The notes below the pieces were generated by a model. It was given only the letters and a program-made list of their open reading frames with translations. It searched no databases and was not told the DNA's origin. A program made the position numbers and the translations under genes. Shown in pieces: positions 7,835-16,654 of a DNA stretch of 35,521 bases; positions within the stretch are counted from its first letter, which is position 1; every line of letters starts with the position of its first letter. The stretch spans positions 1 to 35,521 of the forward strand of contig DAORXQ010000004.1 of the NCBI GenBank assembly GCA_035371905.1. Direction: 5' to 3'. This DNA comes from a bacterium. GTDB lineage: Bacteria; Ratteibacteria; UBA8468; B48-G9; JAFGKM01.

Positions 7835-9625
7835 TTATAGTTGCTGTAATGTTAAAAATTTATAGTAAAAACCTTTCTTTTCATACAATTGAGAATGTGT
7901 TCCTTCTTCAACTATTTCACCCTTTTCCAAAACAATAATCTTATTTGTATCTTTTATTGTGGATAATCTGTGTGCAACGATAAAAACAGTCCTTCCTTCC
8001 ATTGTTTTTTCTATTGCTTTTTGAACTATCTTTTCTGATTCACTGTCAAGAGAAGCGGTTGCTTCGTCAAATATAAGAATTTCAGGATTTTTATATATTG
8101 CTCTTGCTATTGATATTAACTGTTTCTGACCTCCTGATAGATTTATTCCCTTTTCTCCAAGAAGTGTATTTTCTTTTTCAGGTAATTCATTTATAAATTT
8201 TAAAAGCCCAACTGTTTCAATAACTTCCTTAAATCTTTTATCATTATTTTCTCCAAAAGTAATATTGTCTTTTATCGTACCATAAAAAATAATGGGTTCC
8301 TGCGGAACATAACCTATATGTTTTCTCAATGAATTGAGTTTAAAATCCTTTATATTTTTACCATCTATCAAAATTTCTCCTTCTGTGGGGTCAAAAAATC
8401 TCAATATTAAACTTATTAAAGTACTTTTGCCTGAACCGGTTTTCCCAACAATTCCTATTTTATCACCTTTTTTAACGACAAGATTAATATTTTTAAGAAC
8501 TGTTCTTGAATTGTAAGAAAATCCAACATTTTTAAACTCAATTTTATCCTTCAAACCATCAAAAATTTCCTTTCCCTCATCCTTTACAGTTGATTTGAAA
8601 TCAAGTATATAAAAAATTCTTGGTAAAACTGAACTTGAATGTTTTATAGTAGCATATGTTTGCATAGTTTCTTTAAGTGGACTTATTATTGAAAAAAGGG
8701 CAAAGAAAAAAAGGAATAGAAAACCTGCTGTAAGTGTTCCTGCTAGAATTTTATTTCCTGCATAATATATAATCAAACCTGAAGCCACTGCGCCACAGAA
8801 GTCAGTAAAAGGACCTATCAACAGAACTCTTTTATTTATTGACATAATTGTTCTGAAAATATTTTCATTTTCTTTTCTGAATTTTTTTAATGTTTCTTCT
8901 TCAAGATTGTATGCTTTTATTATTTTCTGTCCGAAAATACTTTCATTTATAAAATTTCCTATTTTTCCGTATGTTTCCTGAATTATTCTTCCGAGATTTC
9001 TTAATTTTCTCGTCCAGTGTAAAACAGGAACAAGGATTACCGGATATATAAAAATTGAAACTAAACTCATCTGCCAGTCAATTATAAAAACTATTGATAG
9101 ATAACTGATTACAAGAAAAATTGGAAATATAAAATTCGGAAAAAACATTTCAAAAACAGAATTAAGAAGTCCAATATCATATACAACCCTTGTTGTTAAT
9201 TCACCTGTTTGTGTGTAGGTAAAAAAATCAAGAGAAAGATTTAAAAATTTTGTATATACTTTATCTCTCAGGTCTGTCTGAATTTTTGTTGAAAAAAATC
9301 TGAAAAAATAGTTGCTGAAATAAAAACAGATACCTTTAAGTAAAAAAGTCAAAAATATGAATGCAATTAAATATTTTAAAACAAGCAAAGGAGGAAAAGA
9401 ATTAATTTTTGTTATTATCGGTTCTATTTTAACTCCAATAAAATGTGGAATATTTTCAGGAAGGGTTATTTTTTTACCTGAAAGTATTCTGTCTATAAGT
9501 GGAATAATAGAAGTAAAGGATATAGAATTCAAAATAATGTAAAGAATAGAAAGGATGACCCCGGTTACAATATATTCCCAGTGGATTTTAATATAGTTTC
9601 TAATCTTTAAATATTCTTTTATCAA
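7835..9625 (-). CDS. MsbA-like ABC exporter (lipid flippase type)
   Basis: A 596-residue half-transporter with a fused membrane domain (about six helices, residues 18-325) and nucleotide-binding domain (about 360-596). Motifs seen: Walker A GKTGSGKS (394-401), Q-loop PQEP (441-444), signature LSGGQ (496-500), Walker B LIFDEA with D520 and E521, and switch His552. All are intact, so it should be an active exporter. The gene overlaps the lpxB stop codon by four bases, which is the usual genomic setting for an MsbA-type lipid A/core flippase. Multidrug exporters share the same fold, so the lipid role rests on context. Its 3' end lies one base from the end of the convergent beta-helix gene. Confidence 0.87.
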   Translation of the reverse strand: MIKEYLKIRNYIKIHWEYIVTGVILSILYIILNSISFTSIIPLIDRILSGKKITLPENIPHFIGVKIEPIITKINSFPPLLVLKYLIAFIFLTFLLKGICFYFSNYFFRFFSTKIQTDLRDKVYTKFLNLSLDFFTYTQTGELTTRVVYDIGLLNSVFEMFFPNFIFPIFLVISYLSIVFIIDWQMSLVSIFIYPVILVPVLHWTRKLRNLGRIIQETYGKIGNFINESIFGQKIIKAYNLEEETLKKFRKENENIFRTIMSINKRVLLIGPFTDFCGAVASGLIIYYAGNKILAGTLTAGFLFLFFFALFSIISPLKETMQTYATIKHSSSVLPRIFYILDFKSTVKDEGKEIFDGLKDKIEFKNVGFSYNSRTVLKNINLVVKKGDKIGIVGKTGSGKSTLISLILRFFDPTEGEILIDGKNIKDFKLNSLRKHIGYVPQEPIIFYGTIKDNITFGENNDKRFKEVIETVGLLKFINELPEKENTLLGEKGINLSGGQKQLISIARAIYKNPEILIFDEATASLDSESEKIVQKAIEKTMEGRTVFIVAHRLSTIKDTNKIIVLEKGEIVEEGTHSQLYEKKGFYYKFLTLQQL

Positions 9626-10713
9626 TTTTTAACTCCTTCAATGATAAACCTGCAAATTTTTTCACTGATGTTTTTTTCTCCAAGAAGTTCTATCATTCTT
9701 TCATATCCCTCTATCTGTTTTTTATAAATATCTTTCCTTTCAATCAGATTAATTATATCATTTACAACGTCTTTTATCCTGAAATTCTGAATATATTCAG
9801 GTACAACCTTTTCATTTAGAATTAAGTTAACAGGACTTATAAAATCTACATTAACAATAAATCTACATAAAAAATAGTTCAAAAAAGATGTTCTGTAAAA
9901 GACCACCATCGGTTTTTTTAAATATGCAACTTCAAGATTTACAGTCCCTGAAACTGAAAGTATAACATCTGAATTTTCAATTAAATAATACAAATCCTTT
10001 TCTATTTTATACTCAATATCAGGGTCTTTGAATATTTTTTTTATAATCTCCTTAAATTCCTCATTCAATGATGATATCCAGACATCAAAATCCAATTCAT
10101 TCTTCAAATTTTTAATTACATCTTTAATAGCAGGAAGATTATAAATTAATTCTTCTCTTCTGCTACCCGGTAAGATTCCTATAATATATCCCTTTTTTTC
10201 AAATTTTTCAACTTCTGTTTTTATAAGGTCTATAACAGGATGCCCGAAATAAACATATGGAATATTTTCCTTTCTGTAAATATCTACCTCAAAATGAAAT
10301 ATAGGAATAACAAAATCAATATATTTTTTTAAAATTTTAATTCTTCTGTAATTATGCGCCCAGATTTTAGGTGGAATATAATAAAAGGTTTTATATTTCC
10401 TTTTTAATCTTTTCGCTATTTCAAGGTTAAATCCCGGATTGTCAATAAAAATAATGATATCCGGTTTTTCTTTTTCTATCTCTTTTATAACTTTTTTCAT
10501 AAATGAAATATAAGGAAAGATTTTTTTAAGTACACCTGAAAAACCCATCTGTCCGAAAGGAAACCCCTTTATTAATTTTGCTCCCTCTTTTTCCATTTCC
10601 CTTCCACCAGTCCCAAAAATAAAAATATCTTTCTTTTCTTTTTTAAAGTTTCTACACAATAAAGCACCGTAATTATCTCCTGATTTTTCACCTGCAAGAA
10701 TACATATTTTCAT
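9622..10713 (-). CDS. lpxB: Lipid-A-disaccharide synthase
   Basis: GT19 enzyme that joins UDP-diacylglucosamine to lipid X to form the lipid A disaccharide at the inner face of the inner membrane. The 363-residue product shows the family landmarks: AGEKSGDNYGA near the N terminus, DNPGFNLEIAKRLK, PPKIWAHNYRR (usually SPQ-x-WAW), FGHPVID, the GILPGSRREE phosphate loop, and SGTVNLEVA. Length is slightly short for the family (about 370-390). ATG at 10713 is chosen because it puts the AGE-SGD motif at the usual distance; an in-frame TTG at 10725 would add only four residues. There is no Shine-Dalgarno before either. A TATAAT (complement of 10741-10746) lies 15 bases before the TTG. Presence of lpxB implies an LPS-containing outer membrane. 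Confidence 0.92.
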   Translation of the reverse strand: MKICILAGEKSGDNYGALLCRNFKKEKKDIFIFGTGGREMEKEGAKLIKGFPFGQMGFSGVLKKIFPYISFMKKVIKEIEKEKPDIIIFIDNPGFNLEIAKRLKRKYKTFYYIPPKIWAHNYRRIKILKKYIDFVIPIFHFEVDIYRKENIPYVYFGHPVIDLIKTEVEKFEKKGYIIGILPGSRREELIYNLPAIKDVIKNLKNELDFDVWISSLNEEFKEIIKKIFKDPDIEYKIEKDLYYLIENSDVILSVSGTVNLEVAYLKKPMVVFYRTSFLNYFLCRFIVNVDFISPVNLILNEKVVPEYIQNFRIKDVVNDIINLIERKDIYKKQIEGYERMIELLGEKNISEKICRFIIEGVKN

Positions 10714-10718
10714 TTTTT

Positions 10719-10748
10719 TTGACAAGTTTATGTTTATGATATTATATT
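10719..10748 (+). promoter_or_regulatory. Sigma-70-like promoter for the acetyltransferase gene
   Basis: TTGACA at 10719-10724 is followed after 17-18 bases by TTATAT/TATATT (10742-10748). The predicted transcription start is near 10755, about 15 bases before the ATG at 10770. The element overlaps the first codons and upstream region of lpxB on the other strand, so the two divergent promoters would compete for polymerase. Confidence 0.6.
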
Positions 10749-10769
10749 ATTGGTAAGAGATTTTGAAAA

Positions 10770-11891
10770 ATGGAAATAAAAAACCCTTCTAAACAGGATT
10801 ATGAAAGGATAATAAGATTTCTTGAGGATGTTTATGGACACTTTTACAATCTCTTCCCTTTAAGTTATCCTCAAGCATGGAAAGAAAAAAATACCGATTT
10901 CAATAATATTTTGATAATAGAAGAAAAAAATAAACTCTGTTCTCTTGTCAGAATTTTTCCGCTTACTTTAATTCAAAAAAATATAAAAATTAAATTTGCT
11001 GGAATTGGGGCTGTTTCAACTGATTATGAAGAAAGAGGAAAAGGATATATGAGTATTTTACTGAATGAAGTTATTAAAAAAATGGAAAAAGAAGGATATC
11101 CCCTTTCAATTTTATGGGGAGACAGACACAGATATATAAATTTTGGCTATGAAAATTCAGGTAAAGTTATAAATATTACAATTACCACAAGAGGATTTGA
11201 AAAAGGTAAAATCAGTTCAGTAAGGACTAAAAGATATCTTGGAGAAAAAGAAATTCTTTTGAAAATCATAGATACATACAATAGAAAAAATTACAGGGTT
11301 GAAAGAGATTTTGATTATTTCAATGAGATTTATAAAAAGATGTTCATTTCTCTTTATTATTCAGAAGAAAATGGTAAATTTTCTTATGTGGTTATAAATG
11401 AACAGGGTTCTGAAACAAAAGTATATGAGTTTGGAGGAGAACCTGATATAATTCTGGGAATTTTAAGGTATTTATCAGAAAGATTTGGGAAAAGTAGGTT
11501 TTATCTTGAATTTCCAAATTTTGAAGAAATACCTGACATTATATTTAAGACATGCTCAAACTGGAACATTTCAAATACTGGTATGATAAAAATAGTAAGT
11601 TTGAAAAAAACAATTGAAACATTTTTACCTTTAATTGAAGAAAATTTTCCAGAAGGAGAAGAGATTGTCTTTGAGATAGAAAATAAAGAAAAAGTTGGTA
11701 TAAAAAAGGAAAATGGAGAAATAAAGTTTATTCAGGAAGGTAAAAATGTGTTAAAATTAAGAGAAGAAGAAATGGCGAGATTATTTTTTAATTTATCCGA
11801 TATTGGAGTGAATATTGATGATAAATTAAGAAGAATATGCAAAACATTTTTACCCTTTGATTTATTTTTTCCTGCACTTGACCATATTTAA
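10770..11891 (+). CDS. GNAT acetyltransferase, Eis-like
   Basis: A 373-residue protein. Residues about 1-145 form a GNAT domain with the acetyl-CoA loop EERGKGYMS (88-95) and the following LLNEVIKKMEKEGYPLSILWG. The middle part resembles a second degenerate GNAT unit, and residues about 290-370 (EIVFEIENKEKVGIKKE, MARLFFNL) resemble the SCP2-like C-terminal domain of Eis-family acetyltransferases. Eis proteins acetylate amines such as aminoglycosides or lysines; the substrate here is unknown. The start has only a weak AAGAGA ribosome binding site but directly follows a good promoter. It lies 15 bases before a sugar isomerase gene with its own strong ribosome binding site. Confidence 0.8.
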   Translation: MEIKNPSKQDYERIIRFLEDVYGHFYNLFPLSYPQAWKEKNTDFNNILIIEEKNKLCSLVRIFPLTLIQKNIKIKFAGIGAVSTDYEERGKGYMSILLNEVIKKMEKEGYPLSILWGDRHRYINFGYENSGKVINITITTRGFEKGKISSVRTKRYLGEKEILLKIIDTYNRKNYRVERDFDYFNEIYKKMFISLYYSEENGKFSYVVINEQGSETKVYEFGGEPDIILGILRYLSERFGKSRFYLEFPNFEEIPDIIFKTCSNWNISNTGMIKIVSLKKTIETFLPLIEENFPEGEEIVFEIENKEKVGIKKENGEIKFIQEGKNVLKLREEEMARLFFNLSDIGVNIDDKLRRICKTFLPFDLFFPALDHI

Positions 11892-11906
11892 AAAAGGAGG
11901 GAAAAG

Positions 11907-12743
11907 ATGAAAAAAAGTGTGAATATGTGGATTATCCCGGGCAATGTCAGTTTTGAAGATGGCTTAAAAATGCTTAAGGATGCCGGTTTTGAAGGTGTTG
12001 AAATGAACACTACAGAAGGAGGAATTCTGGATTTAAACAGCAGTGAAAAAGATGTTAAAAAAGTTGCAGAAAAAGTAAGGAAAACAGGGCTTGAAATAGC
12101 AAGTTTACTCGTTGGACAATTCTGGAAATATCCTCTTACAAGTTCAGACCCTGAAATAAGAAAAAAAGGAGAAGAATTACTTGAAAAAGGGATTAAGATT
12201 GCAAACTATTTGGGAACAGATGCTATACTTGTTGTTCCTGGAGTTGTTGCTTCTCTATCAGGACAGGGAGAAATTGTAAGTTATGATATAGCATATAAAA
12301 GAAGTCAGGAATCAATAAAAAAGTATGTTGAACTTGCAGAAAAAAATAATGTATTTATATGTGTGGAAAATGTTTGGAATAAGTTTTTATTGAGTCCTCT
12401 TGAAATGAAAAGATTTGTTGAAGAAATTGGCTCTGAATATGTAAAGGTTTATTTTGATGTGGGGAACATCCTTCTTATTGGTTTTCCTGAAATGTGGATA
12501 AGAATTCTCGGTAAATTGATTAAAAGAATACATCTAAAAGATTTTAAATTATCAATAGGGAATATAAATGGATTCTGTGATTTACTTGAAGGAGATGTTA
12601 ACTGGCCAGAGGTTATAAAAGCACTAAAAGAAATTGGTTATACAAGTTTTTTAACTGCAGAACTTGGACCTTATAAATATTATCCGGAAACAAAAATTTA
12701 TACTACTTCCCTTGCAATAGATAAAATACTGGGAAGAAAATAA
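11907..12743 (+). CDS. Xylose-isomerase-like TIM-barrel sugar isomerase/epimerase
   Basis: A 278-residue cytoplasmic TIM barrel of the PF01261 group (sugar phosphate isomerases/epimerases and endonuclease IV relatives). The probable metal-binding sites are visible in the right order: CVENVWN (Glu), FDVGN (Asp), RIHLKDFK (His and Asp) and FLTAELG (Glu). The opening SVNMWIIPGNVSFEDGLKMLKDAGFEGVEM is typical. A strong AAAAGGAGGG ribosome binding site precedes the ATG. The stop codon overlaps the next gene's ATG (TAATG), so it is translationally coupled to the UroD-family protein. The sugar substrate cannot be read from sequence; ketose 3-epimerase or a keto-sugar isomerase is plausible. Confidence 0.85.
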   Translation: MKKSVNMWIIPGNVSFEDGLKMLKDAGFEGVEMNTTEGGILDLNSSEKDVKKVAEKVRKTGLEIASLLVGQFWKYPLTSSDPEIRKKGEELLEKGIKIANYLGTDAILVVPGVVASLSGQGEIVSYDIAYKRSQESIKKYVELAEKNNVFICVENVWNKFLLSPLEMKRFVEEIGSEYVKVYFDVGNILLIGFPEMWIRILGKLIKRIHLKDFKLSIGNINGFCDLLEGDVNWPEVIKALKEIGYTSFLTAELGPYKYYPETKIYTTSLAIDKILGRK

Positions 12744-13891
12744 TGACAAGTAGAGAAAGAATTTATGCTGTTTTAAGAGGTGGATTTCCTGATAGAGTTC
12801 CTGTTTCATTGTATAAGATAAATCCTTTTGATAATGACAGTTTCTGGACAAAGCATAAAAGTTTTGAAAATTTACTCAAAAAGGCACAGCAAATTCAGGA
12901 TACTTTTGTTTTTTACAGACCTAAAACAGGTTTTTTCTTTTCTGCTCCTGGTTCTATTGACCTTAAAGTAGAGGAAACGCATGATACACCAATATCAACC
13001 ACAGTGAAATTAACGGTTGAGACAGAATATGGACCTTTAACAAGAATAGCAAGAACTTCAAATTTAAGTGTACATCAGTGGGTTGTTGAACCATGGATTA
13101 AGAGAGAAAAAGATATTGATAGATTTTTATCTTTACCATATATTCCCTATCAACCAGATTTTACTGATTTTTATGAACTTGAAAAAAAACTTGGAGATAA
13201 AGGAGTGATGGTAGTAGCTCTTCCTGACCCTCTTGGAGTTGTTGGCTTTCTATTTGCTCCAGGAGATTTCGGTAAATTTGCTCTTGATTATCCAAAACCC
13301 ATTATGCAGTTACTTGAAAAAATATATGAAAGATTACTTGACCTTTATAAATTTATTTCATTTTCTATCTCAAATGCTATTATAAGAATAAGAGGTGCAG
13401 AATATGCAACGCCTCCAAATTTACCATCCGAATATTTTCATGACATTAAAAAAGTTTTTACAGAATATGTTTATAGATTTGATAAGACATTAATTGAGAT
13501 TTTGAAAAGAGGAAATTTCAACTATGTTTGTTATCACTGGCATGATGGCATAGAAGAACTTTTACCTATTATTTTGAAAATGCCAATTGATATCATTGAA
13601 CCCATATGTAATAGTTTTGAAATTCCTAATAGAATACTTAAAGTAAGAAAAATTGTTGGAGATTCAATCACAATTATGGGTGGACCTATGACTGATGATT
13701 TTGACTTCAGAACAAGAGAAGAAATAAGAAATATGGTAAAGGATTGTTTAATTCAGGGAGCAAGGAGAGGAAGATTTATTTTAATTCCATCCGATATTCC
13801 TGAATCTGCTCCAATCACACCTGAACTTGAACAAAGTTATATTGAATTTCTTGAAGCGGGTTTTAATTTTGGAAAATATCCTATCAGTTAA
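12743..13891 (+). CDS. Uroporphyrinogen-decarboxylase-family protein (MtaA/CmuA-like)
   Basis: A 382-residue (beta/alpha)8 protein beginning MTSRERIYAVLRGGFPDRVPV, the usual opening of UroD-superfamily members. Later landmarks are VVALPDPLGVVGFLF, CYHWHDG around residue 265 and IMGGPMTDDFDFRTREEI near 310, followed by GARRGRFILIPSDIPESAPI near the C terminus. True HemE would have different active-site signatures and heme neighbours. This looks like the large group of UroD-like proteins that act as corrinoid-dependent methyltransferases or have unknown roles. It starts inside the stop codon of the sugar isomerase, implying a shared pathway. No corrinoid protein gene is nearby, so methyl transfer is only a possibility. 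Its end overlaps the convergent uppP by 8 bases. Confidence 0.82.
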   Translation: MTSRERIYAVLRGGFPDRVPVSLYKINPFDNDSFWTKHKSFENLLKKAQQIQDTFVFYRPKTGFFFSAPGSIDLKVEETHDTPISTTVKLTVETEYGPLTRIARTSNLSVHQWVVEPWIKREKDIDRFLSLPYIPYQPDFTDFYELEKKLGDKGVMVVALPDPLGVVGFLFAPGDFGKFALDYPKPIMQLLEKIYERLLDLYKFISFSISNAIIRIRGAEYATPPNLPSEYFHDIKKVFTEYVYRFDKTLIEILKRGNFNYVCYHWHDGIEELLPIILKMPIDIIEPICNSFEIPNRILKVRKIVGDSITIMGGPMTDDFDFRTREEIRNMVKDCLIQGARRGRFILIPSDIPESAPITPELEQSYIEFLEAGFNFGKYPIS

Positions 13892-14627
13892 TTAATAAAG
13901 AAAACAAGAAAACCATAAAGGTGTAAATACAGAAATATTGAAATCTATTTTTGAGCATAATCTTTTTTAAAAAATAAAGAGTTATAATACTGACTGAAAA
14001 AGTTGTTAAAAATCCAATTATAATATAATCAACTCTTATATTTTTTATCTGGTCAATTTTCAATAAAGTTACTCCAATTATTGCAGGGACAGCAAGCAAA
14101 AAAGAAAAATTAAATGCATCTTCATTTTTAATCCCTAAAATTTTAGCAACAGAAATTGTTGTACCACTCCTTGAAATACCAGGAATAAGAGCAATTCCCT
14201 GTAAAAAACCTATAATAAGAGAACTTGTAAAACTAACTTTTTTTTCTCCCTTTTTACCTGATAAAAAAATTAAAATTGTAGTGATTAAAAAACCAGCAGA
14301 AACAACATTTTTATTTTCAAGAAATTCCTTATCCTTAATTAAAAATCCAATTATTCCCGTAATAATAGAGGCAGAAATAATATACCAGGACATTTTAAAA
14401 TTTTCATTTTTAACATCAAAAGATAAAAAACCTTTTAAAACATTTAAAATTTCTTTTTTAAAAAAGATTATAAGTGCAAGAAGAGAGGAAAAGTGTAAAA
14501 AAATGTCCAGATTTATATCCTGGCCTATACCAAGAATTCTGTGTAATAGAAAAAGATGACCCGAACTGCTCACAGGAAACCACTCACATATACCCTGAAC
14601 TACTGAAAGAATAAAAATATCTTTCAA
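13884..14627 (-). CDS. uppP: Undecaprenyl-diphosphate phosphatase
   Basis: A 247-residue multi-pass membrane enzyme that dephosphorylates undecaprenyl diphosphate to recycle the lipid carrier for peptidoglycan and surface glycans. Both BacA/UppP signatures are present: QGICEWFPVSSSGHL (residues 11-25, catalytic Glu15) and PGISRSGTT (149-157, Arg153). About seven to eight hydrophobic helices fill the rest. Length is a little shorter than the 265-280 residues usual in the family. It is the last gene of the tilS-led run, 9 bases after the histidine kinase. Members of this family confer bacitracin resistance when overproduced. Confidence 0.94.
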   Translation of the reverse strand: MKDIFILSVVQGICEWFPVSSSGHLFLLHRILGIGQDINLDIFLHFSSLLALIIFFKKEILNVLKGFLSFDVKNENFKMSWYIISASIITGIIGFLIKDKEFLENKNVVSAGFLITTILIFLSGKKGEKKVSFTSSLIIGFLQGIALIPGISRSGTTISVAKILGIKNEDAFNFSFLLAVPAIIGVTLLKIDQIKNIRVDYIIIGFLTTFSVSIITLYFLKKIMLKNRFQYFCIYTFMVFLFSLLIN

Positions 14628-14636
14628 AAAAATCTC

Positions 14637-15932
14637 CTATAATCTTGGCAAAGTTATTTTGAAAATTGTTCCTTCTCCAACTTTTGAACTCACCTCTATT
14701 TTACCATTATGCTCTTTAACAACTTTTTCCACAATTGCAAGTCCAAAACCAGTTCCGCGAGAACCTTTGGTTGTAAAGAAAATATCAAAAATCTTATCAA
14801 GATTTTTTTCTGGGATTCCACAGCCATTATCTTCAACTATAATCTGAAAAGAATTTTCCATCAATTTAGTTTTTATCTTTATTATTCCTTCATTTTCTTT
14901 AACAGCATCAATTGAGTTCTGAATTAAATTTGAAATCATTCTTTCTATTCTGTGTTTGTCAATTTTTACAAGTTTTAAATTCTCATCAAATTCTTTCAAA
15001 ATTTTAATATTTTTCTCTTTAAGAGTTGTTTCAAAATATGAAATAACATCTTCAATTAAAGAATGTAAATCAACATTTTCAAAAGATACTTCTCTATCCC
15101 TTGAATAATCAACCATAGAAAGTACAAACTCTTTTAATCTTATATAATTTTTTTTCAAAATATCTTTCCCTATTTTAATGTCTTCCATATCTTTCATTTC
15201 TATTCCTGATTCTATGAAGTAAATCCCATTTTCAAATTTTGTAAGTATATTTCTTAAATCATGGGAAAGTCCTGAAATTAAATGTCCAATCATAACAAGT
15301 CGTTCATTCACAATCATTTTCTGCATCAATTTTAAATTTGAAATTGTAAAACTGACAACAGTTGAACCTGCAATCAGAAGAGAAATTTCCTCTGGAGTAA
15401 AACCCTTTTTTCTTTTCCTTCCTGTTATAAAAAAACCATATTTTTCCTTTGTTGTTCTTAAGGGTATTGATAAAATTGAATAATATTTGCCATCAACTTT
15501 CTTTTCATATAAAAAACTTTCTCCTTTTTGTAAACTTTCTTCAAGAATTGAATTTATAGTTTCATCTTCAAAATCAACTGGATAACTATAAGCAGAAGAA
15601 ATCCGTCCTTCAGATGTTTTTAAATAGATTTTTATAAAGTCAGGTTTTAAAAATTCCTTTACTCTCTCTCCAAGAATTTCAACAAGAGATATTTCATTCT
15701 CAATACTTACCATTCTTTCTGAAAGATGGTACATAAATAATATTTCAGCAAAAAATCCAAGAATACCTTTTTCTATATCTTTTAATTCATCCAGCAAACC
15801 CGAAACAAAACCATCCACTTCTGATACCTTTTCTTTTGTTTCCATATTTTTCAAAAATATATTGAATCTTTCTATTAAACCTGTAACAGGTTTTAATACC
15901 ACATCTTCCAGTCGTATACTTTTTTTTGCCAT
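14637..15932 (-). CDS. Soluble GAF-domain sensor histidine kinase
   Basis: A 431-residue cytoplasmic kinase without transmembrane segments. Residues about 75-205 look like a GAF domain (FIKIYLKTSEGRISSAYSYP, then YYSILSIPLRT). A HisKA dimerisation helix follows with the phosphorylatable His224 in LSHDLRN. The ATPase domain carries the N box (NLIQNSIDA, N339), G1 VEDNGCGIP (367-374), F box FFTTKG and G2 GTGFGLAI (393-400). All catalytic boxes are intact. The start overlaps the stop of the preceding phosphatase gene by one base (TAATG). No response regulator is encoded in the window, so its partner is elsewhere; the GAF ligand is unknown. Confidence 0.9.
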   Translation of the reverse strand: MAKKSIRLEDVVLKPVTGLIERFNIFLKNMETKEKVSEVDGFVSGLLDELKDIEKGILGFFAEILFMYHLSERMVSIENEISLVEILGERVKEFLKPDFIKIYLKTSEGRISSAYSYPVDFEDETINSILEESLQKGESFLYEKKVDGKYYSILSIPLRTTKEKYGFFITGRKRKKGFTPEEISLLIAGSTVVSFTISNLKLMQKMIVNERLVMIGHLISGLSHDLRNILTKFENGIYFIESGIEMKDMEDIKIGKDILKKNYIRLKEFVLSMVDYSRDREVSFENVDLHSLIEDVISYFETTLKEKNIKILKEFDENLKLVKIDKHRIERMISNLIQNSIDAVKENEGIIKIKTKLMENSFQIIVEDNGCGIPEKNLDKIFDIFFTTKGSRGTGFGLAIVEKVVKEHNGKIEVSSKVGEGTIFKITLPRL

Positions 15933-16654
15933 TATATCTTCAATCTCCTATTTGTTCCTTTAAAAACTTCTATATTATTGATTTTTTCTTTTTTAAATAT
16001 ACCGCCTGCTTCTTTCAATATAATTCTTCCACCTTCATAATCCCATTTTTTTAAATTTAAATGAATTAATAAATCTATTCTACCCGAAGCAAGATAGCAT
16101 AAGTCAAGAGAAGCAGAACCAAACATTCTGATTTTTTTAACTTTTCTTCCCATCTCTTTTAAAATTCTCAATCCATACTCAATTTCTTCTTCTCCAGACA
16201 TAAAACCAATGCTTAAAATACTCTCTTCAATCTTATCCGTTTTACTTACATTTATTATTTTTCCATTTAAATAAGCACCTTTACCTTCAATACCGGTAAA
16301 AATTTCTTCTCTTACAAAATCATAAACAATACCGAACTTTTCCTTTTTCCCATTAAAAGCAATGGATATACAGAAATGTGGAATACCTCTTGAAAAATTT
16401 AAACTTCCATCAAGAGGGTCAATTATCCATAAATTATCTTTATTTTTCCTATCAATTCCTCTTTCTTCACATAAAAAACTATCTTCTGGAAATATCTTTT
16501 TTATATTTTCTACAATAATCTTTTCAGTTTCAATGTCCTGCAAAAGTTTCACATCATATCTATTTTCTTTCAGTTTTTTACATTCATTAATTTTTTCTTT
16601 TAAATATTCTCCCGCTTTTTTTATAACCTCAATTCCTAAATTAAATCTATCCAT
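15932..16654 (-). CDS. Inositol-monophosphatase-family phosphatase
   Basis: A 240-residue Mg-dependent phosphatase of the IMPase/CysQ/FBPase superfamily. Metal ligands can be seen as CEERG (E63/E64), IIDPLDGSLNF (D79, D82) and WDYEGGR (W204, D205), which are the three diagnostic motifs. The Ser in LDGS replaces the more common Thr. Length is at the short end of the family (250-270). Substrates in this family include inositol phosphates, PAP and fructose-1,6-bisphosphate, and the sequence alone does not decide. Its ATG abuts the stop codon of the upstream alpha/beta hydrolase with no intervening base, and its stop overlaps the kinase start. Confidence 0.88.
   Translation of the reverse strand: MDRFNLGIEVIKKAGEYLKEKINECKKLKENRYDVKLLQDIETEKIIVENIKKIFPEDSFLCEERGIDRKNKDNLWIIDPLDGSLNFSRGIPHFCISIAFNGKKEKFGIVYDFVREEIFTGIEGKGAYLNGKIINVSKTDKIEESILSIGFMSGEEEIEYGLRILKEMGRKVKKIRMFGSASLDLCYLASGRIDLLIHLNLKKWDYEGGRIILKEAGGIFKKEKINNIEVFKGTNRRLKI

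Noticed and set aside
12743..13891. Heme-pathway uroporphyrinogen decarboxylase (hemE)
   Set aside because: The HemE N-terminal arginine motif for tetrapyrrole carboxylates is not seen and no heme genes are adjacent; it fits the MtaA/UroD-like group better.
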